Source of the DNA: Chlamydomonas sphaeroides
Taxonomy: Eukaryota > Chlorophyta > Chlorophyceae > Chlamydomonadales > Chlamydomonadaceae
DNA length: 19,726 bases
Reading direction: 5' to 3'
Assembly (NCBI GenBank): GCA_001662425.1
Contig: BDDC01000145.1
Span: 13,946-33,671 of the forward strand
Under the pieces are notes generated by a model. The model made no database searches and was not told the origin of the DNA. It saw only the letters and a list, made by a program, of their open reading frames with translations. This document shows positions 9,901 to 19,072 of this stretch, in pieces. The translations under genes and the position numbers were made by a program. Positions within the stretch are counted from its first letter, which is position 1, and each line of letters begins with the position of its first letter.

Positions 9901-12900
9901 CGCCGCAGGGCGGGCTGGGGCCAGAGCACTCGTTGACGTCTGGGGGAGGCATGCAATGAGGATGTCGGTGGACAAAACACAACGTACGCAGGTTAGCTGC
10001 ATCCTACATAGCCACCATTACCCAACCCATCCAGCCCGCACCTCGGCACACGGCCCCGGCCAGGTACATGCCGGCGGGGCAGCGGCAACGGTACGAGCCC
10101 TGGGTCATGGGGGTGGGTGGCGCGGCGTGTCGCCATCAGTTGGTAGGCGAGCCATAGGTTTGCATTGGGGCAAGAGGGGTCCATCGATGTTGTGTCGCGC
10201 GCAGCCCCGGCCAGTCCAAGTAAGCCTGTCCAGGACCACACTAGCTACCCTGCCCACAGCCATCGCGCACTGGCGTGTTGTCGCAGACGGTGCCGGTGGG
10301 ACACGAGAATGTGCCCAGCGCACACTGCGGGGGAGGAGGCAGGGGATGGTGATGATCAGGGCGGCCTTGCGTGACATTGAGAGAGAGGCGCCTCAGGCGC
10401 TGGGCCCTTGGGTCATGTGGCAGCAGTCGAGTCCAGGGGTTGCCGTGCCCGCCCACTTCCCGCTTGCGACCGCCGGCCCCTTTGCCCCGTAACACACACC
10501 TCGTCGATGTCTGGTGGGCATTGGGTGGAGCGGAAAGGAGGGCCGGGTCGTGATGGGGGGTTGGTCAGCAGTATCAGTTGTCGCTGTCGTTTGCCTCTAG
10601 CTATCTACCGACCGCCGGGTACTTGCTTGGCGCCCAGGGGGCTAGGGGCAGGCGCTGTCTGGCTGTGTGTGACTTGAGCTTGGGTGCGTGCGTTGCGCAC
10701 GTGAGGCAACTGTTGACAGTGTAGAATCCTATTTATATGCCGCCATGCAGGTCCGACCGCGCGCTGTACATTACAGCTATCGAGCTAAAGCCTCACCTAC
10801 GCAACCCAGGGTGTTGTTGTTGAAGGAGTACCCAGTGGGGCAGGAGCAGCGGTAGCCCTGTGCCGAGGCGTCGTCTGGGGAAAATGGCATGGGCGGGCAG
10901 AAGGACGGGGAGGGAGGGGGGTGGACGGTTGTGGCGCGTCAGTGCAGGGCTATGCGGCTTCTGGAAAGCGTATGTGGCCGCCTGAACGGCGGCTCGCATT
11001 GTGCAATGCCATGGCGCGAGACTCGTCGGGCGGCTCCAGGGCTGCAGGCAGCAGGACTGCATGGGCTATGGGTACCCCCAGGCGGCCGGGCCTGCAGGCT
11101 GCACAAATGCGGCACTCCGTCACCATTAGCCTGCATGCCCCACCTCAAGCGCGCGTGCGGCCCGCCGGGGCTGCCCTGCACCCGCGCCCAGTCCCGGCTC
11201 ACCCACACAGCCCGCGGCGCCGCAGGGGCCAGGGAAGGGCGCCGCACACCTGTATGTGTATGCGGAAGGGCGGGAGGGCGAGGTTGCGTGCGCGCGAGAT
11301 GGAGGCGGGGCGAGGACGCACGATGCGGCAAGCGGCTGGAGTTCGTTCCCCCGGGGGTTGTGCACCACAGCTCGTGTGTGCTTGGCTCCGTCCTACGTCT
11401 CATCCCTCTCCCCGCCCCAGCGCTATGCTGCTCACTCGTTGACGCCTGTCGGGCCGCCAGCAGCCGGTGCCGGTGTGGGTGCGGGCCAGAGCGGCAAGGG
11501 TGGGGCCGAGCAGGTGAAGTTGGCCGCGGTTGAGTTGCGCAGGAGTGTAACGAGCTGACTGCGCGCCATGGCCTGCCAAGCTAGCTCCCACGGCCCCGTG
11601 GCAGGGGCGACAAGCAGCAGGTGTTGGGCCCGTAGGTACAATGCATGACCGTGCAATGAGCCCCGCCACACACCCGCGCAGGCAACATACATAATGACAT
11701 GTATGTATGCCCAGTACGCACCCGCGCAGGCCTTGGTGTTGGCGTTGAAGGTCTTGCCCAGCGGGCACACACACCTGTGGCCTGGGGCGTGGCAGTTGAT
11801 GACAGACGTTGCGATTTAGATAGGGGTGGATTAGCCCCAGCCGGCATCACATGCACGCCACGCACGGTCTTCCCCGACACAGCGCCGCGGGGTACTCCTC
11901 AACCAGGGAGCTAGTGCTATGCCTTGGCCCTTCCCCTCCTGGCCCACGGTCCCCGCCACGCTTTCAGGTCCGCGGTCCGCCGGGCCCTGCCTGATAGATG
12001 GCCCGAGGCCCCGCCCCATCCAGCTTTCAACGCCCAATTCATTCTCAATTGCGGTCCGCGGTCCCCACCGCGTGGACACATCCACGACTCGGTCAGCCCA
12101 TTATGGACCGACTGCTCCTCATATCCCGAGATGACATCCCGAGATCTCGCTCATAGCCGCCCCCATATTCCCCAGTTGTGAGTTGTCCTCACCGAGGTAC
12201 GTCTTCGCCAGCAGTAGGGCGTATGCAGCCGAGTGCAGGCAGGCGGGTGGGGCATACATGAAGGGCATGTGGCGGGCTGGCTTCGATGATGGGCAGGTAG
12301 GGGTGGGGTTGAAGCGCGACGTCACGCTAGCGCATGGTCGTCCCCAGCAGCAACAACGACGCCCGCCATGGCCGCACCTCGAGGCAGGCGGCCTCCGCAC
12401 CACACACGCCCGCGACGCCGCACGTGGCGTTGGGGGCTGCGGCACGCAGGAGATGGACAGCGGCAGTGCGGACGTTAAAAGCCAGAAAATGCGGCCAAGC
12501 CGGAGCTGACCTGACCGATCCTCACGGCCGCATGCTGTTACCCCAGCATGCATGTCCGCATACTTGGCATTGTTTCTATTTATACCTCCGTGATTCAAAC
12601 GTGTGAAGTGTATATCACGCCTTCTTAAAGGGCGGGGGGGACCCTGAATGCCCCCCTGCGGCTCAAATCCCCAAGCTGACCCTAGAACCCACCAAATGCC
12701 GCGGGCGTGGGGGGCATGGGCGGCGCGTTGGCAGCTGCGGTGGGGGTTGGGTGAAGCAGTGTCGGAGCGTTGGGGGTTCAGGCTGCGTCGGCTTAGCGTT
12801 GGCGTGTCGGGAGATCGTGCTGCCGCAGGCAAGGGCCTGGAAGCGAGGGGGCGGGGCGGGCCCTGCTATGCTCTAGCTGTGGCGCGCGGTGTCAGAGAAC

Positions 12901-15900
12901 GACCGTTTGCTCTGTGTCCCTGCTCACAACGGTATGATGTCAATCGCCGGCAAGGATGCGCTGTTAACGAAACACCTAGCTGATTACTGCGTATATTATG
13001 ATGGCAGCAGGGCTGCACGCGTGGCAACATGCGGCCGCCGGCGATCCCACTGCCAGCCAACGCCGGCCCCTGTCGCTCCCCTCGCACCCATGGCGATACA
13101 GCCTCGCGCCCCGGCGTCGTATCGGAACCTGGATGGGACGAGGGGCACGTGCAGGCATGAACTGCAGCCTCGGTGACATCAGCAGCTGCACGTTGACATG
13201 AGCTGCCTGCGGCAGAGGCATCTCACCCTGCCGGGCAGCGGCAGACGTAAGAGCCGACCAGGTTGACGCAGGTGCTGTTGCCCAGGCACGTGGAGGGCTT
13301 GGCGCACTGGAGGGTTGGTGGGGGAGGGGGGAAGGCTAGCGGCACGTGGGACTGGCGCGCTGGACTGGGCGGGTGGGATGGGAGCGGGCAGCTAGCGGGC
13401 GCTGCCATTGATATAACGAAGACGGCAGCAGTATATGAACTCCAACATTTAAGAAATAGTGAGTAAAACCTCATCAGGCTTTCAGATGAACAGCCACCTT
13501 TCTGCCTCGATCAGAATCGGGTTGGGTTAAGGCGGGGTGGAACTAACGGGTGTTCGCGGGGCAGGCCCTAAGTCGCGCCCCCTCCCCCTCGCTGTGTTCG
13601 GACGGCGTCGAGGGCTGAAAAAATGAGATGAGGGAGGCGCGAGGTGATCGTCAGGTCGCTTATAGGAGTCCGTGCGGCACGGACAGATGCATGGATGGGC
13701 ATGGAAGCAATTTGCGCACTGATGGTGCGAAACCGCAAGTCTGGCGCCGCTAGTGTGGCCCTGCTGGGCTGTGCTAAATAATCAACGGCTCATAGAATGC
13801 AAAGAATACCCCCTGCGCCTCGGGGGGCTAAAGTGCGCGCCTTTCACGTTGAGCGTAACGCCTAGTGCCATTGCACTAGAATCAGGAAGCATAGCACTTT
13901 ACGATGATGCGGGCAACCGTGGCAACCGTATGGGTGTCCAAGCCTCCGTGCCGCCTCGACATACTACATACACAACGGCCCCCAACCAAGCCTATCAAGC
14001 CCCTCTCGACTGCCACTCACCTCGTTGACCTCCACGCAGTCATTGAGCGTGGTGTTGTAGGCGAAGCCCTGGCAGGGAATGGACATGCAGCAACAAAATC
14101 AATTGCCACGGCGTTGTGAGCAAGCATACTAGTAGGAGTTCAAGCGCAGCAGCACAGCGGCACCTACAAACACGACAGCTACCACTGCGGCAGTCATACA
14201 TGGAAGGCCATGGTATTGAAGCTGTTCCCGCCGCATACAAGCGCATAGGCAATGTACTCCCACTCATCGGGGTACGGTTTGCCGTCTCAGTTGAGGGCTG
14301 CCGTGCATATGTGGCATAACGAGGTCTGCCCCCGTCTCGGGTGACACGTGGCAGCAGGTGTGGGACTTTGCGCTGCCGTGAACTGCCGCGGCCGTGGTGA
14401 CGCACCCGTGCGCAGGTGCAGGTGTAGGTCTGCGTCCTGTTGAGCGTCAGGTCGACGATTGAGTTGACGCAGACCGAGGAGCCGCCGCAGGGAGGGTTGC
14501 GCCGGGCGCACTCGTTGATGTCTGGGGAGGGCGTGGGAGGGAGTGGGAGGGAGATGGGCCGGCGAGGCAGTGGGAGAGTGTGGGACGGTGTCTTTTGGGT
14601 GTCTCTCTCGGTAGTCTGTGAGAGGTTGCGGCGGTACCGCCGCGGTGGGGCTCGTGCCGTGGCGGCTGGGCTGGATCGCTTTGCGCTGGGCCGGTTTGTG
14701 TATATAGAACGAACGAGCATCCCACCCGCTACTGCAATGAACCTTTAACTGGTTGCAACGAGCCCGATAGATGTATACAGTATCAAGATATCGGCATGGC
14801 ATGTTTGTGTAGCGCAGGTACCTTGCCGCCGCACCTCGGCAAACGCCGTTGAGGAACCACTGCCCGGTGCTGGGGCAGCGGCAGCGGAACGAGCCCTGCG
14901 TTGGGGCACAACGTGACGGCAGTGTATGGATGTTGAGTGGGCCGGGTGGGCGTCGATCCGAGTCACACTCCGTGGTTGTGGCTGGTGGAATCGGTGGACT
15001 GGCGTGACTGGCGGACGTGGCAGGTCAAACCCTTTGCCGCCGTGCGGGCTGCCGCTCCTGGGTACTTTGGACGCACCATGTTGTTGATGCAGGTGGCGGA
15101 CGCAGGACAATTGTGCAGCGGAGGGCTGGACGTGCACTGCGGAGTGAGACGGGGCGGAAAGGGGCGCACCGAGAGAGTGGATAAGGGCGTGGCGTGGGGC
15201 AGCAGCATGTTGGGGGCGCTCCAAAGGGGTGGTTGGGGCTGCCCGGCGAAGGGGTTTCGACAAGGTTGGCATTGGTTCGGGAGTGGGCAGAGTGCGAACC
15301 ATCGTAATTCATTACAAAACATGACACATGTTGTGGTTGGCGTCTGCTGGAACAGTGGTCCCCACCTCGTTAATGTCTGCGGCGTTGGTTCGGATTGAGC
15401 GCCGCGGGCAGGACGTGGCGTGGTGGGGTAGGCCGGGTGTTGGTGTGACGCGACAGCCAATTAAGTAACGCAGGACGGGCATGCGTGCTTTGGTACTTCT
15501 TGCGGAAGTTTGTCCCCGAGCCTTTATTTCGACGCCCAAACCCTAAATCAACATGTGGCCCCGGTGTACGTATGTGCTTCGAGGAGCAAGTCCCACCCAG
15601 GCACTCTCGCGCCGCGGAGTTGTAGGCATAGCCGGCCGGGCAGGAGCAGTTGAAGCCCGGGAAGCGCGTGGCATCGGTGGTGTTGAGGTCTGCGAGTCGG
15701 ACGCAGCCGAGGGTCGGGAGCAGTGGCGACCCATAGCATAGCATTGGCAGCAGTGCGGACTGTGCCACCAAGGCAGCCCACCAGCCAAGCCGGGCGCCCG
15801 GCCCAAACCCTAGGCTCTAGGCCAGCCACCCACTTGTGCATGTGCCTCTCTTGCCGCAGGGCCCAGGGTAGGGCGCCAGACATCTGGACGGGGCGCCAGG

Positions 15901-17154
15901 GGGGAGCATGGCGCTGATTTGAGGAGTGGCTGGATAGGAGGCAGCATGGGAAGCCACTGCATTGCATGCTAGTGAAGTGGCGAAGACGCGCTGATCGATT
16001 AAGGGCCCGCTGCGCCGCCCATGCGTGTCGATCTTGCTTACTCGTTGATGTCTGAGTGTGACGGCCACAGCAGGCAGTGGGGCGGCAGGAGCGGGAGCGG
16101 GAATGATACAGATCAGAGCTTCGGCCAGCGCGGGCTGGCGGGCTAGCAGAAGACAATACAGAGGCCGCGCGTCCAGCAAGTTGAGTGCAGTGTGACAGCG
16201 GGCGGCCGGATATGTGGGCCCGGGTAGGCAGGTGCGAGCGAGGAACGCAGCGACGGAGGAACACGGGGCCCGGCGGGGCGCGGAGACCAGCGGGGTGAGA
16301 GCGGGCGAGGGTCCGGGCGGCGGCCGAGGCGGCACGCAGCTTGCATTGCTGCGGTACGAGCCCACACCGGCACCCACCACTGCATGTCTTGTTGCTGCTG
16401 ACGTACGATTGCCCTGCTGGGCAGACGCACTTGTAGCCTGGGGGTGCGTTGGGTTGGGGAATCACCCAAGTAAGGTGGATCCAGCAGGCTGGGGCAGGCG
16501 GGGTCGGGTGGCTATTGCGGGGAACGCCTGGCCGCGCGGGCCACCTGCTGCTTGGACCGGGCTTGATTGGCTGGGCGGGGCAGCCTCCATGGGGTCCGTC
16601 GGACTGCAGCTGCGTGATGCGCAATGCCGGGCATGCGGCTGTAGAGCGTGCCACTGGGGGCCTAACGAGGTAATGCGCACCTAGATACGTCTGTGGGTCG
16701 CGGCATACGTGTCGTCAGGGCGTCGTTGCCAGGGATGGGCGCGCGGGGGAGTATCGCCACGTCAGGCAGGACCCGATACTGACATGGCCAAGCCTTTTGT
16801 GCTGTGTACGAGTGTTCGAGAGTGCGACATAGGCGTGCCTCGCGAATACGCAGTGCACTCTGGCTGCAAGGGTGGCAATGGACGGAGCGCGCGCATGAAG
16901 CGGCCAAGGTTTACGCACCTCCTGACAGGTTGCCACAACGCCACAGCGGCTAGCAGTGCACTGCGTGACAGGCTCTGCATATCACGCGACGGGGGTGTTC
17001 GTCGCTGCTGTCCATGACAGCAGCCGCGCATGAGCTCCTTGCGCAACAGGTAGCGGGCCTCACCGAACACCGCAGGTGGCAGCTGAGATGTCGCTAGTTG
17101 CAGCAAGACAGCGAAGTGCAAGACGGCCAGGTGTAACTGTGTCGCGCGTCGCAT
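5264..17154 (-). CDS. Gene 2: secreted protein, ten EGF modules plus two P-domain-like modules, 38 exons, 875 aa
   Basis: This complete model was assembled by hand. The 38 exons sum to 2,628 nt, open from the ATG at 17154 to the TAG at 5266-5264, and every phase matches. Residues 1-23 form a signal peptide (hydrophobic VLHFAVLLQLA, then ATS|QLPP). Residues ~31-262 are EGF modules 1-5, ~263-490 EGF 6-10, ~491-539 a proline-rich linker, ~540-694 P-domain-like A, ~695-717 a second proline-rich stretch, and ~718-875 P-domain-like B. Each EGF module has six cysteines; eight modules start with a DINE-type sequence. No transmembrane segment, GPI signal or protease catalytic motif is visible, so the product should be secreted whole. 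Exon coordinates are in the module entries below. It is a paralogue of gene 1 and gene 3 and is flanked by them. Function is unknown; a matrix or recognition protein is inference. RNA evidence could move a few splice sites. Confidence 0.85.
5975..6137 (-). repeat. Near-identical tract, copy in module B (partner 7719-7881)
   Basis: This 163-nt segment matches 7719-7881 with a single difference (6081 g versus 7825 a). It spans most of the big exon of module B (to 6108) and 29 nt of the adjoining intron. The rest of the same exon (5877-5974 versus 7621-7718) is clearly more diverged. Confidence 0.85.
6926..6997 (-). other. Proline-rich linker 2 of gene 2
   Basis: Within exon 33 (7019-6849), about 24 residues of the SPPPPPPAPAPSPP type separate module A from module B. 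It is shorter than linker 1 but of the same composition. The exon starts with the last strand of module A (SLRLVIYG), continues through the linker and starts module B (SCTATWASPGPANM). The domain boundary thus lies inside an exon, as in exon 28. Confidence 0.8.
7275..8727 (-). other. P-domain-like module A of gene 2
   Basis: Exons: the second half of 8876-8651, then 8368-8344 (25 nt), 8077-8049 (29 nt), 7852-7621, 7351-7275, and the first 22 nt of 7019-6849. The order of motifs is SCIVTWAGPGPANM, VNVTIPPS, CVVAAISE, VVLTVEMHM, SYFEWPTQWYLSGP, FRITRVNGS, VGTWSFSIKSWATNAYP, and finally SLRLVIYGS. The pattern of a TIP strand, a hydrophobic-alternating strand ending in H, GxW near the end and a final (S/F)LxLxIxG strand resembles the P domain of kexin/furin-type convertases. 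That match is by eye and tentative; another jelly-roll family is possible. Two cysteines could pair within the domain. A near copy is module B. Confidence 0.6.
7719..7881 (-). repeat. Near-identical tract, copy in module A (partner 5975-6137)
   Basis: Direct repeat of 5975-6137 with one mismatch, 1,744 nt apart, including 29 nt of intron beyond the exon edge at 7852. Sharp ends against diverged flanks suggest gene conversion. Confidence 0.85.
8728..8876 (-). other. Proline-rich linker 1 of gene 2
   Basis: The start of exon 28 (8876-8651) encodes about 49 residues that are mostly proline with Ser, Ala, Arg, Lys, Thr and Leu, in SPP, PPSPP and KPPAPPP motifs, directly before the first P-domain-like module (SCIVTWAGPGPANM). 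In volvocine algae such stretches are typical of hydroxyproline-rich, O-glycosylated cell-wall proteins (family knowledge). A stiff extended hinge between the EGF rod and the terminal domains is inferred. Confidence 0.8.
9078..12436 (-). other. Gene 2, EGF block 2 (modules 6-10)
   Basis: EGF6: 12436-12378, 12202-12193, 11781-11722 (ATCGVAGVCGAEAACLE/TYLG/HRCVCPLGKTF). EGF7: 11445-11436, 11249-11203, 10874-10797 (GVNECAAPFPGPCGAAGCVG/DDASAQGYRCSCPTG). EGF8: 10510-10500, 10324-10271, 10099-10042 (DIDECALGTFSCPTGTVC.../GSYRCRCPAGMYLAG). EGF9: 9939-9824 and 9641-9594 (DVNECSGPSPPCGGNSTC...). EGF10: 9477-9386 and 9118-9078 (CAANATLCGNATTTRC.../QVYSYATRICAFPG). The exon order, phases and most exon lengths repeat those of block 1 (10, 10, 11, 116, 48 and 41 nt are identical), so this block arose by internal duplication. 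Sequence has diverged more than between block 1 and gene 1. Confidence 0.85.
13088..16974 (-). other. Gene 2, EGF block 1 (modules 1-5)
   Basis: Exon 1 (signal peptide) is 17154-17064. EGF1: 16974-16919, 16690-16681, 16437-16378 (QCTASRCGVVATCQE/TYLG/YKCVCPAG). EGF2: 16051-16042, 15883-15834, 15689-15597 (DINECLAPYPGPCGKRGTCT...). EGF3: 15376-15366, 15136-15077, 14895-14835 (CTSSPPLHNCPASATCINNM/GSFRCRCPSTGQWF). EGF4: 14521-14406 and 14068-14021 (DINECARRNPPCGGSSVCV...). EGF5: 13306-13227 plus 13128-13088 (CAKPSTCLGNSTCVNLVG.../FRYDAGARGCIAMG). The 41-nt exon 13128-13088 was found by analogy with the 41-nt exon 9118-9078. It supplies the sixth cysteine and restores the frame. All five modules have six cysteines; modules 2-5 begin with DINE/VNE, the calcium-binding EGF signature. 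NxS/T sequons occur, for example in GNST and NRT. Confidence 0.85.
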
Positions 17155-17191
17155 GGCTGCAATGCAGGGCACACGAGCGGGTATGTACATG

Positions 17192-17197
17192 TATATA
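17192..17197 (-). promoter_or_regulatory. TATA box of gene 2
   Basis: TATATA on the minus strand, preceded by CTC and followed by CATG, begins 43 nt before the ATG at 17154. A second TATA-like string lies farther upstream at about 17355-17362, so the transcription start is not certain. Confidence 0.5.
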
Positions 17198-17257
17198 GAG
17201 GAACTGAGGCACATAAAGGTGCAGTTAACTTTCGCGGACTTTCACATAGTTGTACAG

Positions 17258-17342
17258 GGTGTCAAACGTCCCAACCGTCAACCCCGCCAACGTGAGCGAG
17301 CTCGCGAGTCACGACCTGCTGGGCCGCTGCCGCTACCGCACG
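17258..17342 (+). other. Candidate orphan exon upstream of gene 2
   Basis: This 85-nt stretch lies between a CAG acceptor and a GTACGC donor on the plus strand. Its 28 codons (VSNVPTVNPANVSELASHDL then LGRCRYRT) end almost always in G or C, as in the real exons here. No flanking exon of the same gene could be placed, and the protein family is not recognised. It may be an exon of an unrecognised gene or a relic. It overlaps the upstream promoter region of gene 2. Confidence 0.25.
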
Positions 17343-17610
17343 GTACGCATGTCACATATATACTTGAACATGTACTCAGCTATTAACTGCTGTACGCGCG
17401 TGTGTATCGTGTCATGTCACGGACGCTGCCATTTCGCGTCGCGCACGTGCCGGCCTGGCCCGTGCGTGTCAGCCCTTGCCGATCAAATCTATCGTGAACC
17501 CAACATTGTCCCAGCCACATGGGCGCCAAGCCAGCCTCGCGGGTACGGGCTTCACACGGTCTGAGCTAGCTCTGAGGCGGTCTGACTGCTGATGATGAGG
17601 CTCGCAGGGT

Positions 17611-17815
17611 TCCGCCCACGTCATCGATCCACGTCATCGATCCTGCCGCGCACCGTACGGCACCGATCTAGCAACCTACCTCTGCTCGCTGTGCTAAGGC
17701 TTGTTGCGCATACCAACAGCCCCTTCAAGCAGGGTGTCCTGCGTAGGCTGTGTCGGCCCTCCAGCAGCAGGCTCGGGCTTGGGTCCTCTGGCTTGGGTCC
17801 TCTGGGAATTACGTA
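17611..17815. repeat. Short direct repeats in the gene 2-gene 3 spacer
   Basis: CACGTCATCGATC occurs twice in tandem near 17618-17643, and a GGCTTGGGTCCTCT unit twice near 17773-17803. The remaining spacer from 17343 to 19072 outside the listed elements shows no gene or RNA that I can support. Confidence 0.5.
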
Positions 17816-17886
17816 GGAGCGCGTGGTATGGGCACAGTCATAGCGGAAGGTGAGCGCCCACTAACATTCGTCCATCGGGTCGGCTA

Positions 17887-18017
17887 GCTAACTGCTGAAG
17901 TGTTGTTGCCAAGGTATGTTGGGGGCCGGATCAATTGCGAAGCATCTGAGCTGTGTGCAGACCGAGAACGATGCCACCACACGCAGGGCGGTATCCGCTG
18001 GGTGCCCTTGTTAATGT
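17887..18017 (-). pseudogene. Relic of EGF exons of the same family
   Basis: One minus-strand frame reads DINKGTQRIPPCVWW and, about 40 residues on, PPTYLGNNTS. These align with DINECARRNPPCGGS (exon 11 of genes 1 and 2) and PSTCLGNSTC (exon 13). At the nucleotide level the start, including the preceding AG, is about 29 of 38 identical to exon 11, and many differences are transitions. Key cysteines are replaced (C to G, Y and S), no splice sites flank the parts, and a stop follows. It therefore looks like a decayed paralogue fragment, not an exon in use. Confidence 0.4.
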
Positions 18018-18128
18018 CTAATTTGTCAAGGGGATGCAGCAGGCTAGAAAGGCGAGGAGATACCAATGCCGCTCGTATCTTATGTCGCTCAAGCAAATCA
18101 TCACCTGACGTGCTGGCCACATGGGACT

Positions 18129-18278
18129 TAAGTCACCCGGGCTGGGTGACCTGGGGCGGCCAAAGGCTAGCAAATTCGCCCGGAATGCCAAATTTGATAG
18201 GCGCTACCGACTTTGGCATCACCTCGGGTGACTTCCCGGCCGCAAGGCATAGGAAAGTCACTCACCCTGGGTGACTTG
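18129..18278. mobile_element. MITE-like element with AAGTCACCC inverted ends
   Basis: About 150 bp begins with AAGTCACCC (18130-18138) followed by GGGTGAC, and ends with its inverse GGGTGACTT (18269-18277). A third copy of GGGTGACTT lies at 18226-18234. Inside, ATGCCAAA (18185-18192) pairs with TTTGGCAT (18212-18219). There is no coding capacity. A clear target-site duplication was not found, so the element call is tentative. Confidence 0.35.
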
Positions 18279-18566
18279 GCAGCGGGTGAGATACGATCCC
18301 GGGGAGGCACAGGGACAGGTCGGGACGGAAGGCAGGTCGGGAGGGGCGCACACACCGAAGGGGTGTAGACTGTGTCAGGGGCCGCTCTGAACAGGAGGCC
18401 CTCCTGCTGGTTCAGAGGTGCTTCCGGCAAAAAGCCCAACGGCCATCCATACTACTTGACAATGGCGTCACTTTGCCCTAGGGGGGCGATCCCAGGTCCT
18501 CTCGCTGCCCACGTGATGTGTCGGTACTTGTGTCCCGGCCACACCGATGAGGTGCCACCGGAGGAG

Positions 18567-18637
18567 GGGAATCTCTCCATCCAGGGTGGGAATTCCCACC
18601 CTGGAGAGGGGAGAGCCTGCTGGGAGGGAATCTCTCC
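18567..18637. repeat. 24-bp perfect palindrome flanked by 12-bp direct repeats
   Basis: Positions 18581-18604 are a perfect palindrome centred on GGGAATTCCC. The 12-mer GGGAATCTCTCC occurs at 18567-18578 and again at 18626-18637 on either side. The flanks add partial pairing (CTCTCC against AGAG). The role is unknown; it lies between gene 2 and gene 3. Confidence 0.6.
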
Positions 18638-19032
18638 TTGAGCTCCTGGGGTGTCGGGCGTCTCCCTGCGTTGCGCAGCCGCGTGGGAGGTGAGTGAATT
18701 CAGCAGCAGATGTGCTGCCTCTCTGCTTAACGCTGCAGGCAGTCTGCTTGCGGTCGCGGAGACCGCCCCAAGCAAGGGGACCACGCGGCGCGTCTGTCGC
18801 GTCAACTTCCTGTCCGACCGAGTCAATGTCGCGCCTAGCCCTGTATTGGCCCCGTACACAATGATGCTGTAAAACGCTGTGTTGGTGTTACGCCAGACGC
18901 CAGTAGCCGCTCTAAATTCAAAGGGTTAGTTTCCCGCTCTGAGTTCGGCGGTTGGTGAAGCGGATCGCTGCGCGCGGGGTCTGCTGTGTTTCTGGCTGAC
19001 TGAGCGCTTAATTCCACTGTACATACGCGTGC

Positions 19033-19038
19033 ATATTT
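19033..19038 (+). promoter_or_regulatory. TATA-like element of gene 3
   Basis: ATATTT on the plus strand; its TATTT part begins 39 nt before the ATG at 19073. The match is weaker than in the paralogues, but the spacing is the same. Confidence 0.35.
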
Positions 19039-19072
19039 GCTCGAGCCCTAGAGCTCTCTAGCTTCGAAAGCC

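Noticed and set aside
12576..12584. TATAAATAG in gene 2, suggesting a separate gene starting near 12553
   Set aside because: The ATG frames after it give no signal peptide in phase with exon 12436-12378. The 41-nt exon 13128-13088 links the two EGF blocks in frame, so a single gene is better supported.
12682..12823. Proline-rich stretch considered as the missing exon between EGF blocks
   Set aside because: It needs a weak GTTCTA donor and lacks a properly placed sixth cysteine. The 13128-13088 exon fits in length, phase and cysteine position.
12119..12832. Long minus-strand open frame of 237 codons
   Set aside because: It is a chance frame over introns and gene 2 exons read out of frame. 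The true exons 12436-12378 and 12202-12193 lie inside it with clear splice sites and EGF cysteines.
15548..16654. Longest open frame in the window (368 codons, minus strand)
   Set aside because: It runs across several introns and covers EGF exons mostly in the wrong frame. Exon-level analysis explains the region better.
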